Source: CAYSAQ01 sp964429235 (GTDB lineage Bacteria > Margulisbacteria > Riflemargulisbacteria > GWF2-35-9 > DYQY01). From it: 64,000 nt of DNA. Location: assembly GCA_964429235.1 (NCBI GenBank), contig CAYSAQ010000002.1, positions 1 to 64,000 on the forward strand. Direction: 5' to 3'. Position 1 is the stretch's first letter. Each line of letters begins with the position of its first letter. Below the pieces are notes generated by a model. That model saw only the letters and a list, made by a program, of their open reading frames with translations. It ran no database searches and was not told the DNA's origin. The translations under genes and the position numbers were made by a program. Positions 18,423-28,718 of the stretch are shown piece after piece.

Positions 18423-18455
18423 GCTCTAAACTCCCAGCAATAATGGATGTTTGTT
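18423..18455 (-). pseudogene. Relic of a second rRNA-type methyltransferase C-terminus
   Basis: About 34 nt match the last codons of the methyltransferase at 23947-24888 at roughly 30 positions. The relic reads TNIHYCWEFRA where the intact gene reads TNIHSCWEFRA. Several differences are synonymous, so the copy was under coding selection before decay. The codon for the preceding glycine is now TGA, and no further similarity is seen upstream. It lies between DUF975 and the RND gene. Confidence 0.6.
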
Positions 18456-18515
18456 CAGAATGGATACCTGCTTTAGAAATAAACAAGTATCCAATTAATA
18501 ACCTAATCAAGTCAT

Positions 18516-21500
18516 TTAAATAAGCGTTTCTTTCATCTTGAATCCTACTTTGCCAAGTAACCTGGCAGTAACGCCCTTAATATCTTCTGCTACATGATAG
18601 AAACATGGCACAAGAATAAGAGTTATCACTGTTGCAAAAATAAGCCCATAGCCAAATGCCAAACCTAATGGTGCCACAAACGCATCTTTACCACCTAGCC
18701 CATAAATAGTTGGGATAAGTCCGAGTACTGTCGTTCCACTAGTTAAAATAACTGGTCTAAACCTCAATGCTCCACCATGGACAACTGCTTCCGTAACGTT
18801 TAATCCTTCTTCTTTTCTTAAATTATTAATAAAGTGAACTAATACCAAGGTATTACTAACTATTACTCCAGCTAAACTGAATAATCCTAATACTGACATA
18901 AAGGACATTGGCTGACCATGAGAAAGCAATGCGAACGCAACACCTATTAGAGAAAAGGGGATGCAAACCATTATTACTATTGGCAACCAAATAGAATTAA
19001 AGAAAGCTACTAATACAAGAAAGATTACAGCTAAGGCTACTATAAACAACCTTCCCAAATCACTCATACTGTCACCAGTCTCCTCTTGCTCTCCTGCATA
19101 ATTTACAAAAACCCCAGGGTTCTCACGTTCAATGCTTTCAAACTTTTCTACAAGCATTTTATTAACTTTCATTGCAGTTACTTTATTCAAGTCTATATTT
19201 GCATCTACTTTTACTACTCGTTTATAGTCTTTTCTATTAATCGCAGCATAGCCTCTTTTCTTCTCATAAGAAGTTACTTTTTCTAAAGAAACTAAACCTC
19301 CATATTTATTCTCAATCATTACGTCATCAAGACTATCAACACTTCTTCTTGCCCAATCTGGAAACCTTACTCGCACGTCTATCTCTTCATCACCCTTTTT
19401 AACCTTGGTGGCTACAGCACCTTTGTAAGAAAAAAGAATCGACTGTGCAACATCGGCAACCGTAAGACCTGCTCGCATCGCATTCACTTCGTTAATTTTA
19501 TATCTAAACTCTGTTTTACCTTGCTCTAAATCCATAACAATATCGCTAACACCATCTATTGTATGTAAAAACGCACTATACTCATTTGCAATAACTGCCG
19601 CTTTATCTAAATCATTACCTCGGATCTCAATACTAATAGGCTTACCCTTTGGCATACCATCTGCAGATAACTCAAATAGAAACTGAACATCCTTATTTAT
19701 TAAATCCTTATCTTGCAACTTAACAATATTTTTTCTTAATTGCGCTACAATCTCTTCCGCAGAGCGATCTCTATCTCCGGCAGGCGTTAAATTTAAATAA
19801 ACTACAGATTTATGGGTCCCATCTTTTGGTCTCATATCAAGACCACTAGACATATGAACACCAACTCTTGTTCTAATCGACTCTACTTCTGTTTTAGGCA
19901 ACAATCTCACCAATTCTTCAAAAGGTATTGTAACCTTATTGGTCTCCTCAAGATTTGTACCCTGTGGCATAGTCAACTTAATATAAATACCTTTATATGT
20001 GCTTGGCATAAAGACAAAGTCTACAGCAGATAACGCCTTCAACGAACCAAACAAAAGAGCAATAATAATAACCACAACAATATACCTACGTTGAACCATT
20101 TTTCTAAGAATCTTCTCATAAGAACCAGGTTGAGATTTTTCTTCTTTATTTTTTTTAACCTTTGGTGCTTTCACTAAACTGTCTAAATAATTAGGCAATA
20201 TAAACAAAGCGCAAAACCATGAAGCGACTAAACAAAGAATAATCACCATTGGAATAGCATAAATAAACTTACCAACAAGACCACCAACAAAAAGTAATGG
20301 AGCAAACGCAGCTACAATACAAATCAATGTAACTGTCATTGGGGCAGCTACCTCTAAAACACCTTTTCTGATAGCTTTACGCTTATCTTTTTCGATCCCC
20401 ATATGCCGGTATGAATTCTCAGAAATAACAATGGAAAAATCTACTATCATTCCAAGAACCATGACTAACGCGAACATGCTAATAACATTCAAAGTAATCC
20501 CTTGCTGTTGCATCAATATAAAAGCCATCATAAAAGATATTGGGATACTCAATCCAACAACTAAAGATAATCTTTTGCCTAAAATAAACAGCAATATAAG
20601 CGCTAAAAAAACAAACCCTACCGAAGCATTTGTAACTAACGAAGAAAGTCTTGATCTTACAAACACACTAGAATCATTAAAATATGAAGAACTTATTCCT
20701 TTTGATAATGTTGAATCGAATTCAGCCAAATGTTCTTTAAGCTTATCTGTAATCCTAATAGTATCAGCAGCCTTTTTCTTAGATATCTCTAAAACTATTG
20801 CATCATTAAGGTCTACTCGCTCATGAATCTCTTTTTCTTCAAAGGTATCTGATATACGAGCGATATCGCTAAGTTTTGTTACAAACCCCGCATCATTTGA
20901 AAACACGACTAAATTTTCTACTTCTTCTATATCTTTAAACTGTCCTATTGTTCTAAGTAAATATTCCTTACCTTCTACTCGAAGTGCCCCTCCTGGCAAA
21001 TCAATATTTCTTGCCATTAATCTGCCAATTACAGCATTAAGGCCTATTCTATATTGCTGCAATGACTCTGGCATTACTTCTACTAGATATTCTCTGTCTC
21101 GATATCCCAGCTTATTTATCTCTGCTACTCCATCAATAAATAGAATTTCTTCTTCCAGCCTCTTTGCAGTAGCACGTAACTCAGCATATCCAGCTTCATC
21201 TTTTCTAGTTGTTGTTAATGCTATATCAAATACTTGCATCTTTTCTGTGGTTATTTCTTCTACTTCTGGATCTAATGCATCTTCTGGCAAATCTGAGATA
21301 CCCTCAACCGCATCTTTAACATCTGTTACTGCCTTAGCCTTCTTCTTATCGGTCAAACTATCATCAAGATAAACAACCATAACCGATACGTTCTCTATAT
21401 TAAAACCTTCTACTTTACTAATGCCGCTAACTTCTCTAAGCTCTTTCTCTATTGGAATAGAAATAAGGTTCTCTACTTCATCTGGAGCTGCCCCTGGATA

Positions 21501-21653
21501 GATTGTAAGAACTGTTACCATATCAAGGCTAACATCAGGGAATGCTTCCCTATTCATATCCGCAACAATTGTTAGCCCCACGGCTAAAATTACAAAAACA
21601 ATTAAGTTAATAACTAACTTTGACTTAATAACGTAATCTATAATCTTTTTCAT
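18516..21653 (-). CDS. RND-family efflux transporter (AcrB-like)
   Basis: 1045 residues, normal for HAE/AcrB-type pumps. The start PDVSLDMVTV...YPGAAPDEVE and the two blocks of hydrophobic helices (near 10-30 with 330-500, and 520-540 with 850-1000) are typical. The proton-relay region near 395-405 is MVDFSIV, with one Asp. The ATG overlaps the stop of the upstream TolC-like gene (TAATG), so the two are translationally coupled. No periplasmic adaptor gene is adjacent, which is unusual for a tripartite pump. Confidence 0.92.
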   Translation of the reverse strand: MKKIIDYVIKSKLVINLIVFVILAVGLTIVADMNREAFPDVSLDMVTVLTIYPGAAPDEVENLISIPIEKELREVSGISKVEGFNIENVSVMVVYLDDSLTDKKKAKAVTDVKDAVEGISDLPEDALDPEVEEITTEKMQVFDIALTTTRKDEAGYAELRATAKRLEEEILFIDGVAEINKLGYRDREYLVEVMPESLQQYRIGLNAVIGRLMARNIDLPGGALRVEGKEYLLRTIGQFKDIEEVENLVVFSNDAGFVTKLSDIARISDTFEEKEIHERVDLNDAIVLEISKKKAADTIRITDKLKEHLAEFDSTLSKGISSSYFNDSSVFVRSRLSSLVTNASVGFVFLALILLFILGKRLSLVVGLSIPISFMMAFILMQQQGITLNVISMFALVMVLGMIVDFSIVISENSYRHMGIEKDKRKAIRKGVLEVAAPMTVTLICIVAAFAPLLFVGGLVGKFIYAIPMVIILCLVASWFCALFILPNYLDSLVKAPKVKKNKEEKSQPGSYEKILRKMVQRRYIVVVIIIALLFGSLKALSAVDFVFMPSTYKGIYIKLTMPQGTNLEETNKVTIPFEELVRLLPKTEVESIRTRVGVHMSSGLDMRPKDGTHKSVVYLNLTPAGDRDRSAEEIVAQLRKNIVKLQDKDLINKDVQFLFELSADGMPKGKPISIEIRGNDLDKAAVIANEYSAFLHTIDGVSDIVMDLEQGKTEFRYKINEVNAMRAGLTVADVAQSILFSYKGAVATKVKKGDEEIDVRVRFPDWARRSVDSLDDVMIENKYGGLVSLEKVTSYEKKRGYAAINRKDYKRVVKVDANIDLNKVTAMKVNKMLVEKFESIERENPGVFVNYAGEQEETGDSMSDLGRLFIVALAVIFLVLVAFFNSIWLPIVIMVCIPFSLIGVAFALLSHGQPMSFMSVLGLFSLAGVIVSNTLVLVHFINNLRKEEGLNVTEAVVHGGALRFRPVILTSGTTVLGLIPTIYGLGGKDAFVAPLGLAFGYGLIFATVITLILVPCFYHVAEDIKGVTARLLGKVGFKMKETLI

Positions 21654-23224
21654 TACTTCGCTCCTCCTGCCATAGAAATGTATTCATCAATATCTATCCC
21701 ATAATCCTCAAACAAAGTATTTGTTTGTACTTTCATGTTAATAAGTGAAATGTTGTATGCTACAAGTATCTCTGTTTTTGCCATTCTTATTGCGGTTAAC
21801 ATATCAACGCTATCCTTAAGTTCTACAGTGCTCACCTTCGCCTGTTTCAGCCTTATTATAAGGCTCTCAACATATATAACTGCATCTTTCTGAGACTTAT
21901 CTAACAACACATAAGAATCATATAGTGTATTGATAAGTGAGATAGAGTCCTGAACCTCATTCTCAATATTTTTCTTTAAATATGTCAAATAAGTCGTAGC
22001 TTGTTCAAGCTGCTTCTGAACATCTCTATATTTTGTTTCAGATTGCCTGTCATCTAATAACTGCTTATAGGTGAACTTTATTTCAGTACTGGCGTTTTTA
22101 AATTTTGCTATCTCCTTTGCAGCATTTACTGCATCTGCATCCTCACCCATTAAGGCATAGCTGATCCCTACGTTTAATTCCGGCAACGTTTCATTCTTAT
22201 AATTTGTGAGTTGTTTTTGCAATATTGCTACATTGTTCAGCGCCTCTAAATAATCGGCCCTATTTGCATAAGCCTCTTCTAATAATTTTGTCTCATTCAG
22301 CCCTGGAGTAACTTTATCTAGTGAAAGAACTTTCAAACTACCAGAATTTTCTTCTGCCATTAAATTGAAATAGTTTTGATTTAAAAGACTCTGAATAGAT
22401 GAAGCATTACTTTTAAGCTCAACCATTGTTCCATAAATTAACGAGTTAAACTGATTCAAGGTATATGCTTCCATAACGCCTAACTCAACATTATTCTTTA
22501 TAGTTCCTTTAATAATCTCATACACAGATTCTTTTATAGAAATATCACAATGATCTCTATATTTCTTTATTAATTGAAATTGGTCATACATTGTAGAGAA
22601 TGTAAGTCCGGCAATATTTTTTTTAATGTTTAGCTTATCAGAATCTGCTTTTAATCCTAATAATTCTTCTGTCCTTATATCATTACCACCAAAAGCATTT
22701 TTTAATAACTTTTGCTCCATCTGAACAAAGAAGGTTGGCGAATAGATAGAAGTACTCGCATGTTTATACGTTCCAGTTAATCCTGTGGCTACCGCAAGTC
22801 CCCCTTTTAGGTTTTGTGCGTAAGTTAAGTTTCCTTCAAATTTTTTAGTCTCAGAAGCAGCTGTTGCCGGAAGCGTCATATGGGAAAGGTCAGTCTGCGT
22901 GTACCCAAAAGATGAAGATATATAAGGAGAATAATAAGCCTTAAACTGTTGATAATCTGAATCAGCTATTGCGTACCCGTTATACTGGATACTAACAAGT
23001 AAATTTCTATCTAAAACATCTTTCATGAAATCAGAAACCTGATAATTTCCTTTATGCTCTATGTTTACGTCAACCCCATCTCTAAAACTTACAGCATTAT
23101 AATCTCCATAACCTTTAAGCGTTGCGTCATACTGAGGAAGACTAGCTAATGAAGGGAATGCAAACCCCATCATAATAGTAACAAAACCTATAATACCTAT
23201 CTTTTGTGAATTATTTTTAATCAT
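21653..23224 (-). CDS. TolC-like outer-membrane efflux protein
   Basis: 523 residues with an N-terminal signal peptide (about 1-28, ending in FPSLAS). It shows the two helical repeats of TolC-family channels, with long heptad helices near 310-345 and 440-505. It should form the outer-membrane exit of the RND pump encoded next on the same strand. AAAAGGAG lies 6 nt before the start. Its promoter overlaps a TetR-type palindrome and diverges from the tetR gene. Confidence 0.88.
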   Translation of the reverse strand: MIKNNSQKIGIIGFVTIMMGFAFPSLASLPQYDATLKGYGDYNAVSFRDGVDVNIEHKGNYQVSDFMKDVLDRNLLVSIQYNGYAIADSDYQQFKAYYSPYISSSFGYTQTDLSHMTLPATAASETKKFEGNLTYAQNLKGGLAVATGLTGTYKHASTSIYSPTFFVQMEQKLLKNAFGGNDIRTEELLGLKADSDKLNIKKNIAGLTFSTMYDQFQLIKKYRDHCDISIKESVYEIIKGTIKNNVELGVMEAYTLNQFNSLIYGTMVELKSNASSIQSLLNQNYFNLMAEENSGSLKVLSLDKVTPGLNETKLLEEAYANRADYLEALNNVAILQKQLTNYKNETLPELNVGISYALMGEDADAVNAAKEIAKFKNASTEIKFTYKQLLDDRQSETKYRDVQKQLEQATTYLTYLKKNIENEVQDSISLINTLYDSYVLLDKSQKDAVIYVESLIIRLKQAKVSTVELKDSVDMLTAIRMAKTEILVAYNISLINMKVQTNTLFEDYGIDIDEYISMAGGAK

Positions 23225-23269
23225 TCTTATTCAGCTCCTTTTCATCATATATATATTAATTAGGAGCTA

Positions 23270-23298
23270 AGAATAACACCTTGTGACTATATAGTCAA
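23270..23298 (-). promoter_or_regulatory. Efflux promoter with TetR-type palindrome
   Basis: On the minus strand, TTGACT (23293-23298) and TATTCT (23270-23275) are separated by 17 nt. The perfect 14-bp palindrome TGACTATATAGTCA at 23284-23297 covers the -35 element, and another GACTA half-site lies near 23312-23317. A repressor bound here would block the tolC-RND operon. The adjacent divergent TetR gene is the obvious candidate. Confidence 0.75.
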
Positions 23299-23350
23299 AG
23301 TTTATAATAATTAGTCAAAAACAAGAACTCGTGGTATATTTATATGTATT

Positions 23351-23950
23351 ATGAAAGAACTAAGCAGAAAAGAAAAAGAAAAATTACAAAGAAAAAGCTA
23401 TATCATGGATGCGGCGGCAGAATTGTTTTCTGAACAAGGATATGATGACACAACTATTGATGAAATAGCCGAAAAAGCAGAATTCTCTAAAGGCTCTATT
23501 TATCAATACTTTTCAAGCAAAGAAGAAATATATATAACTATTTATGATGACCTTGCCGAAACCATGGCCTCGGCAATATTTGCTATCAGCACTATGGACT
23601 TGCCTCCAGATGAAAAAATTAAAAAAACTATATTTACTGGTTTTGAACAAGCCTTAAAAAGTAAAAAACTAGCGAAAATACTCCTACAAAGAGAAGGTCA
23701 TCTGCTTTGCGCAAAAGAATCTATAACAAATAAAGTAGACAAAAAAATGATAAACACATATCGAACTTCTGTAGAAGAAGGAATCAAGCAGAAAATTATA
23801 AAAATAAATGAGCCACAAATACTAGAAACACTTATTGAAGGAATGATAATTAAAAGCATCAGCACACTGATACAGAATGATTCTCCAGAAGAAGACTATA
23901 TAAAATATGCAGAAATAATAAGCAAAGTTTTTTTGCAAGGCTGCTGCTAA
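23351..23950 (+). CDS. TetR-family repressor of the efflux operon
   Basis: 199 residues. The N-terminal helix-turn-helix is classic TetR: AAAELFSEQGYDDTTIDEIAE, then AEFSKGSIYQYFSSKEEI. The C-terminal ligand domain (about 75-199) is unique. It is divergent from tolC-RND with a palindromic operator in between, so it probably represses both and is released by a pump substrate. No ribosome site is present, and the leader appears very short. Its 3' end overlaps the convergent methyltransferase by 4 nt. Confidence 0.9.
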   Translation: MKELSRKEKEKLQRKSYIMDAAAELFSEQGYDDTTIDEIAEKAEFSKGSIYQYFSSKEEIYITIYDDLAETMASAIFAISTMDLPPDEKIKKTIFTGFEQALKSKKLAKILLQREGHLLCAKESITNKVDKKMINTYRTSVEEGIKQKIIKINEPQILETLIEGMIIKSISTLIQNDSPEEDYIKYAEIISKVFLQGCC

Positions 23951-24888
23951 GCTCTAAACTCCCAGCAAGAATGAATATTTGTTCCTTGAAAATCAAAAGG
24001 AATAGTTTGTTCTGTAATATCTGTAATTTTAGTCTTTTGAAGAAATAGCTTCTTATCTAGCTTAAATTTTCTAGAATTTGTACTAAAATAAAGCACACCA
24101 TCGTCATTTAAGAGTCTAAGCATTGGCTTAAGCAATTCAGCATAGTCTCTGTCTACTACAAACTCGTTCGCATGCCTGTTTTTAGAATTACTAAATGATG
24201 GTGGGTCGCAAATAATAATGTCATATTTTCTGCCAGCATCAAGTGCTTTATGCACAAAAGTTATACAATCTTCTGCTACAAATCGATATTTTTTTGAGTG
24301 CTCAAAGCCATTACGCTCCATATTCCTCATTGCCCACTCTGTATAATTCTTACTCAAATCAACAGTAGTAACAGATCTTGCGCCACCTTTTGCAGCATGC
24401 ATGCTGAATGCTCCTGTATAAGAAAAAAGATTCAATACATCTTTATCTTTAGAAGTTTCCCCAACTAGTGTTCTTAAAGGACGATGGTCTAGAAACAATC
24501 CTACATCAACATACTTTATTGGGTTAATCTCAAACTCCAACCCACCCTCAAAAGCTTTTAACTCTACATCTATCCAAGAATTATGCTTTTCCTGATTATG
24601 TCCTTGCTGTCTGGTATGTCGCTTTATATAAACATTGGTTCTCTCAAACTCTGTTCCAGCAACAACTTGTTCTTTTACACTGTCTAGAAATGCCTGGGCT
24701 AATTCTGGAGTGTCGTCTTTTGTGCGAGGGTAAGTCCAGACAATAGCATTATCTTCAAATAAATCAATAATAAGTGGGTACTCAGGGATATCTTTTGAGT
24801 ATAGACGATAACAAGTTATCCCCTGTTTTCTAGCCCATTTACCAAGAATCTTTTTACGTTTGCGAATCCTGTTTTCTAAATCATTCAT
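23947..24888 (-). CDS. Class I rRNA-type methyltransferase (RlmI/RlmK-like)
   Basis: 313 residues. An N-terminal beta-rich RNA-binding part leads to LDHRPLR, then motif I NLFSYTGAFSMHAA and the catalytic-site motif DPPSFSNSK near 225-233, followed by YAELLKPMLRLLNDDG. This is PF10672-like, the fold of 23S rRNA m5C1962/m7G2069 enzymes. The exact RNA target is not readable. TATAAT (minus strand, at + positions 24895-24900) ends 6 nt before the ATG with no ribosome site. A decayed relic of a related gene is at 18423-18455. Confidence 0.87.
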   Translation of the reverse strand: MNDLENRIRKRKKILGKWARKQGITCYRLYSKDIPEYPLIIDLFEDNAIVWTYPRTKDDTPELAQAFLDSVKEQVVAGTEFERTNVYIKRHTRQQGHNQEKHNSWIDVELKAFEGGLEFEINPIKYVDVGLFLDHRPLRTLVGETSKDKDVLNLFSYTGAFSMHAAKGGARSVTTVDLSKNYTEWAMRNMERNGFEHSKKYRFVAEDCITFVHKALDAGRKYDIIICDPPSFSNSKNRHANEFVVDRDYAELLKPMLRLLNDDGVLYFSTNSRKFKLDKKLFLQKTKITDITEQTIPFDFQGTNIHSCWEFRA

Positions 24889-24904
24889 ACATACATTATA
24901 GACT

Positions 24905-24931
24905 AAAAAAGCCCGAGATAACTCGGGCTTT
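24905..24931 (-). terminator. Rho-independent terminator of the peroxiredoxin gene
   Basis: AAAGCCCGAG (24908-24917) pairs with CTCGGGCTTT (24922-24931) over a 4-nt loop. Read on the minus strand it is followed by a T-run (the A-run at 24905-24910). It lies just after the peroxiredoxin stop and immediately before the -10 of the methyltransferase. Confidence 0.85.
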
Positions 24932-24954
24932 CAAATATTAACAAAGAATAGCTA

Positions 24955-25611
<657 letters not shown>

Positions 25612-25682
25612 TTTATTCCTCCTTCTTTTTTACCTTACTATTTCATTAAACTCCAATTTTTATCAAAGTCAACAATCCATAC

Positions 25683-26834
25683 TTAACTACAATTCATATT
25701 CTTATCTTTCATCAAACCAGAACAAACTAGCTGACCTATAAACAATTTAAAAAACAACAACGATGCTATTACTATAGCTGCCACTATTGCAGTATAGAAA
25801 AATGGATTAGGCACAAACATATTATTTGCAAAACTCCCAAGCACTCCAAAGGCAACTACTGGACAAACAAATCCCCATTGCGAAACATAGAACTCTTTCT
25901 TAAAAAAATGCTCTTTAAAATAATCTTTCATTAAGGCTAATCCAAACAATAAATACCATATCTCAAATGCAAAACTAAGCATTATTACTGCAGTAAAATA
26001 CCCTGGTAAATGAACTCCAAATTGATGCTCGTAATAATGTCCTAATCTAAAAGCAGTAAGCGCATATAGAGTAACGTTAGGAACAACTATCAAAAAGCTT
26101 GGCATGAATTGTTTTTCTGGAAGCCCATCTGCATTAAAATGACTCTTGAATAAAGTCACCATTTTTACTGACAACAAAAATAACCCCATACTAAAGGTGA
26201 TCATAGAAAGAAATGCTGCAAAATGGGCAACATTTGGATTCTTTGCCATTGCGGCAATCCCAGAACCAGTTACAGTAACCATTCCAATTGCAAAGGGGTG
26301 TAGTAACCACCCGAAGTTAATTTTATCCAAATCAAATCCTTTTACGAATGATACTTTCAGCAATCTTATTTCTGTTATTAATAACGCAAGCCATAACACA
26401 GACCAAACAATAACAGCAGGAAGCATAAATGCTTGAAGGTTATTTGCAAAAGATGGAATAAAGAACCTAACCGGTGCTATAAAAACATTCATTGTCATTG
26501 CTAACGACAAAAACGGTGTCACTAATGCAGAATTTTTTAATGGATTCCCGGACATTTCCTTCTGCTCAGCACTTCCAAGCCATCCAAACAACTTAGCAAG
26601 AAAAACAACTGTTAATACCAAATGCATGATAGTAAAAAATATCATTACAGCATACAAAAAATACATTAATACTTGTTGCGGCAAACCAAGTCCGGACATA
26701 ACGATATCGGATATTTTTATTAATCCTTTCCCATGCGGAAAATTATATTGCAATAAGGAAAACGGCATTACAGAAATACCCCCAGCGCCTAATGATGCTA
26801 AAAACAACAATGGATTAAAACTTTTTTTCTTCAT
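25683..26834 (-). CDS. TDT/SLAC1-type or TsoY-like membrane protein
   Basis: 383 residues with about ten hydrophobic helices and short loops. The profile and the N-terminal LASLGAGGISVMPF resemble TsoY-like and tellurite/C4-dicarboxylate (TDT) carriers, several of which are linked to sulfur anions. Cysteines occur at the C-terminal end (LVCSGL, MNCS). Its promoter contains a CsoR/CstR-type operator, which supports a role in reactive-sulfur or metal handling. AAAGGAG precedes the start. The transported substrate is inferred, not shown. Confidence 0.7.
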   Translation of the reverse strand: MKKKSFNPLLFLASLGAGGISVMPFSLLQYNFPHGKGLIKISDIVMSGLGLPQQVLMYFLYAVMIFFTIMHLVLTVVFLAKLFGWLGSAEQKEMSGNPLKNSALVTPFLSLAMTMNVFIAPVRFFIPSFANNLQAFMLPAVIVWSVLWLALLITEIRLLKVSFVKGFDLDKINFGWLLHPFAIGMVTVTGSGIAAMAKNPNVAHFAAFLSMITFSMGLFLLSVKMVTLFKSHFNADGLPEKQFMPSFLIVVPNVTLYALTAFRLGHYYEHQFGVHLPGYFTAVIMLSFAFEIWYLLFGLALMKDYFKEHFFKKEFYVSQWGFVCPVVAFGVLGSFANNMFVPNPFFYTAIVAAIVIASLLFFKLFIGQLVCSGLMKDKNMNCS

Positions 26835-26867
26835 ATCTTATCTCCTTTATAATTATCTGTTCGCAAA

Positions 26868-26897
26868 ATGATACCCCCGGGGGGTGCTTATTGTCAA
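26868..26897 (-). promoter_or_regulatory. Promoter with CsoR-type operator in the spacer
   Basis: Minus-strand TTGACA (26892-26897), 18-nt spacer, TATCAT (26868-26873). The spacer contains the C5G6 tract TACCCCCGGGGGGTG (26872-26886 on +), the same kind of site and the same placement as at 7150-7179. The two genes probably share one repressor, which is not encoded in this window. Confidence 0.75.
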
Positions 26898-26983
26898 TTA
26901 CATATTTTCACATCTTAATATTTGGATGCGTCTTTATTAACAAGGGATTAAGCGCAAAACCCTTCGCACGACAAATAGATTTG

Positions 26984-27033
26984 TTGACAAAAAAACGCTA
27001 CAGTAATACACTGCTTTTTGAGAATTATTCTCA
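26984..27033 (+). promoter_or_regulatory. Promoter with Fur-type 7-1-7 box
   Basis: TTGACA (26984-26989), 17-nt spacer, TACACT (27007-27012). TGAGAAT-T-ATTCTCA at 27019-27033 is a perfect 7-1-7 inverted repeat of the Fur/PerR type, placed over the expected transcription start. It should govern the MBL-fold and mrp genes. Related boxes lie at 28682 and 29208. Confidence 0.8.
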
Positions 27034-27057
27034 TTTACTTATTGGTTAGGAATAAAA

Positions 27058-27867
27058 ATGATAACAAATTGCAAACTTACAGTTTTAGCAGAAAATAAAA
27101 CCACTCAAACAAAATACAAAGTAGAACATGGCTTATCACTATTGATACAAGCAGATAATAATAGCTACATCTTTGATACTGGAAAAACAAATCTATTCCA
27201 ACAAAACGCATTAATAATGAACAAATCCCTATCGGAAATTGATGGTGTTATACTCTCTCATAGCCACTATGATCATACTGGAGGATTAGAATTTCTTTAT
27301 AACAAACAAGTTTATTTACATTCAAGTTTCTTCAATAAAAAACATAAAAAAATCAATGGTAAAAACGTATTTATAGGCATTCGCTATATTGAAAAACATT
27401 ATAAAAACAGAAACAACCTCCATTTCAACTATATTAAAGACAACAACGACCTTGCTAATAATATTAAGATAATTAGCAACTTTAAAAACAATGATGCTCA
27501 AGATTATTTCTACGTTCAAAAAGGAAGCGATATAATAAAAGATACATTTGAGGATGAACTAGTTATGACAATTAAAACAGATAAAGGATTAATAATAATA
27601 ACTGGCTGCTCACATAACGGAATAATTCCTATTATTAAAAAATGTATTGCTGAAGCTAACTCTCATAACATATATGCGCTTATAGGAGGCTTCCATCTTT
27701 CTAAACTCAAAGAATCAGAAGTAAAAAAAATTGCAGCACAAATAGATAAATTTAAAATACAAAATATCGGCATCTCTCATTGCACCGGTGATGCCTTAAT
27801 CAAATACTTATCTCATGGAAACGTTTTTAATTTTAATACAGGCGATATCTTTACAATTAACGAATAA
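27058..27867 (+). CDS. Metallo-beta-lactamase-fold hydrolase
   Basis: 269 residues. The metal site SHSHYDHTGG lies near residues 62-71; further ligands are in TGCSHNG and in the C-terminal ISHCTGD. Overall it resembles the 7,8-dihydropterin-6-methyl... phosphate synthase-like subfamily of MBL proteins, common beside Mrp/NifX genes in anaerobes. The substrate is unknown. It opens the Fur-boxed cluster and is followed 15 nt later by mrp. Confidence 0.85.
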   Translation: MITNCKLTVLAENKTTQTKYKVEHGLSLLIQADNNSYIFDTGKTNLFQQNALIMNKSLSEIDGVILSHSHYDHTGGLEFLYNKQVYLHSSFFNKKHKKINGKNVFIGIRYIEKHYKNRNNLHFNYIKDNNDLANNIKIISNFKNNDAQDYFYVQKGSDIIKDTFEDELVMTIKTDKGLIIITGCSHNGIIPIIKKCIAEANSHNIYALIGGFHLSKLKESEVKKIAAQIDKFKIQNIGISHCTGDALIKYLSHGNVFNFNTGDIFTINE

Positions 27868-27882
27868 AAGAAGGAGAGTAAA

Positions 27883-28650
27883 ATGAGCAACCTAGACAAA
27901 AAGGCTATTGAAGAAAACTTAAAGGGAATAAAAAATAAAATTATCATTCTTAGTAATAAGGGTGGTGTTGGTAAAAGCACGGTATCTGCACTCTTAGCCA
28001 GCCATCTTGCCAATCAGGGAAAGAAAGTTGGTCTACTAGATATAGATATTCATGGTCCTTCACAAGGAAGTCTATTTAATATTACCAGTCAAAGATTAAT
28101 GGGAAATGAGTTTGGTAGAATTGAACCAATAGAATACAGCGAAAACTTAAAAATAATTTCTGTAGCAAATATGATTCAAAATGAAGATGATGCTTTGATA
28201 TGGAGAGGACCAATGAAAACAAGTATCATAACTCAATTCATAAAAGACGTAGAATGGGGCAACCTAGATTACTTAATTATTGATGCGCCTCCGGGAACAG
28301 GAGATGAGCCAATGACTATTGCTGGAATGATTGCAGACATTAAAGCATTCATTGTAACAACGCCTCAAAAAATGGCAATAATTGACGTAAAGAAAGCAAT
28401 TAATTTCTTAAAGAAAATGAATGTTCCTGTACTTGGTCTTATTGAAAATATGGCTATTTCCATCTGCCCTGAATGCCATAAAGAAATAGATTTATTTAAA
28501 TCTAAAAAAAGTAATGACACAGAAATTTCGCCAAAATATAACATTCCATTTATTCGCTCTTTATTTGAAGCAGCTGAAGAAGGAAAAATCTATGAAGGCG
28601 TACAGAAAAACAACGATATTACGAAATATATAGAAGACATTCTGCGTTGA
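27883..28650 (+). CDS. mrp: Mrp/NBP35-type Fe-S cluster carrier ATPase
   Basis: 255 residues. The deviant Walker A motif NKGGVGKST starts at about residue 25, the switch DIDIHGPSQG follows, and DAPPGTGDEP is the Mrp signature. The CPEC motif near 190 supplies the bridging cysteines that hold a 4Fe-4S cluster across the dimer. Mrp/ApbC proteins deliver Fe-S clusters to apoproteins in the cytoplasm. GGAGAG precedes the ATG. It is co-transcribed with the MBL-fold gene behind a Fur box. Confidence 0.92.
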   Translation: MSNLDKKAIEENLKGIKNKIIILSNKGGVGKSTVSALLASHLANQGKKVGLLDIDIHGPSQGSLFNITSQRLMGNEFGRIEPIEYSENLKIISVANMIQNEDDALIWRGPMKTSIITQFIKDVEWGNLDYLIIDAPPGTGDEPMTIAGMIADIKAFIVTTPQKMAIIDVKKAINFLKKMNVPVLGLIENMAISICPECHKEIDLFKSKKSNDTEISPKYNIPFIRSLFEAAEEGKIYEGVQKNNDITKYIEDILR

Positions 28651-28696
28651 CAAAAGAATTGTTGAGGAATAAACTTCTTAATGAGAACAGTTCTCA
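28647..28696 (+). promoter_or_regulatory. Promoter of the Fur-family gene with 7-1-7 box
   Basis: TTGACA (28647-28652) overlaps the mrp stop region. A 17-nt spacer leads to TAAACT (28670-28675). TGAGAAC-A-GTTCTCA at 28682-28696 is a perfect 7-1-7 inverted repeat over the expected start site, which suggests autoregulation by the downstream Fur-family protein. Confidence 0.8.
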
Positions 28697-28718
28697 TTAA
28701 GCGATAAAAGGAATTAAT

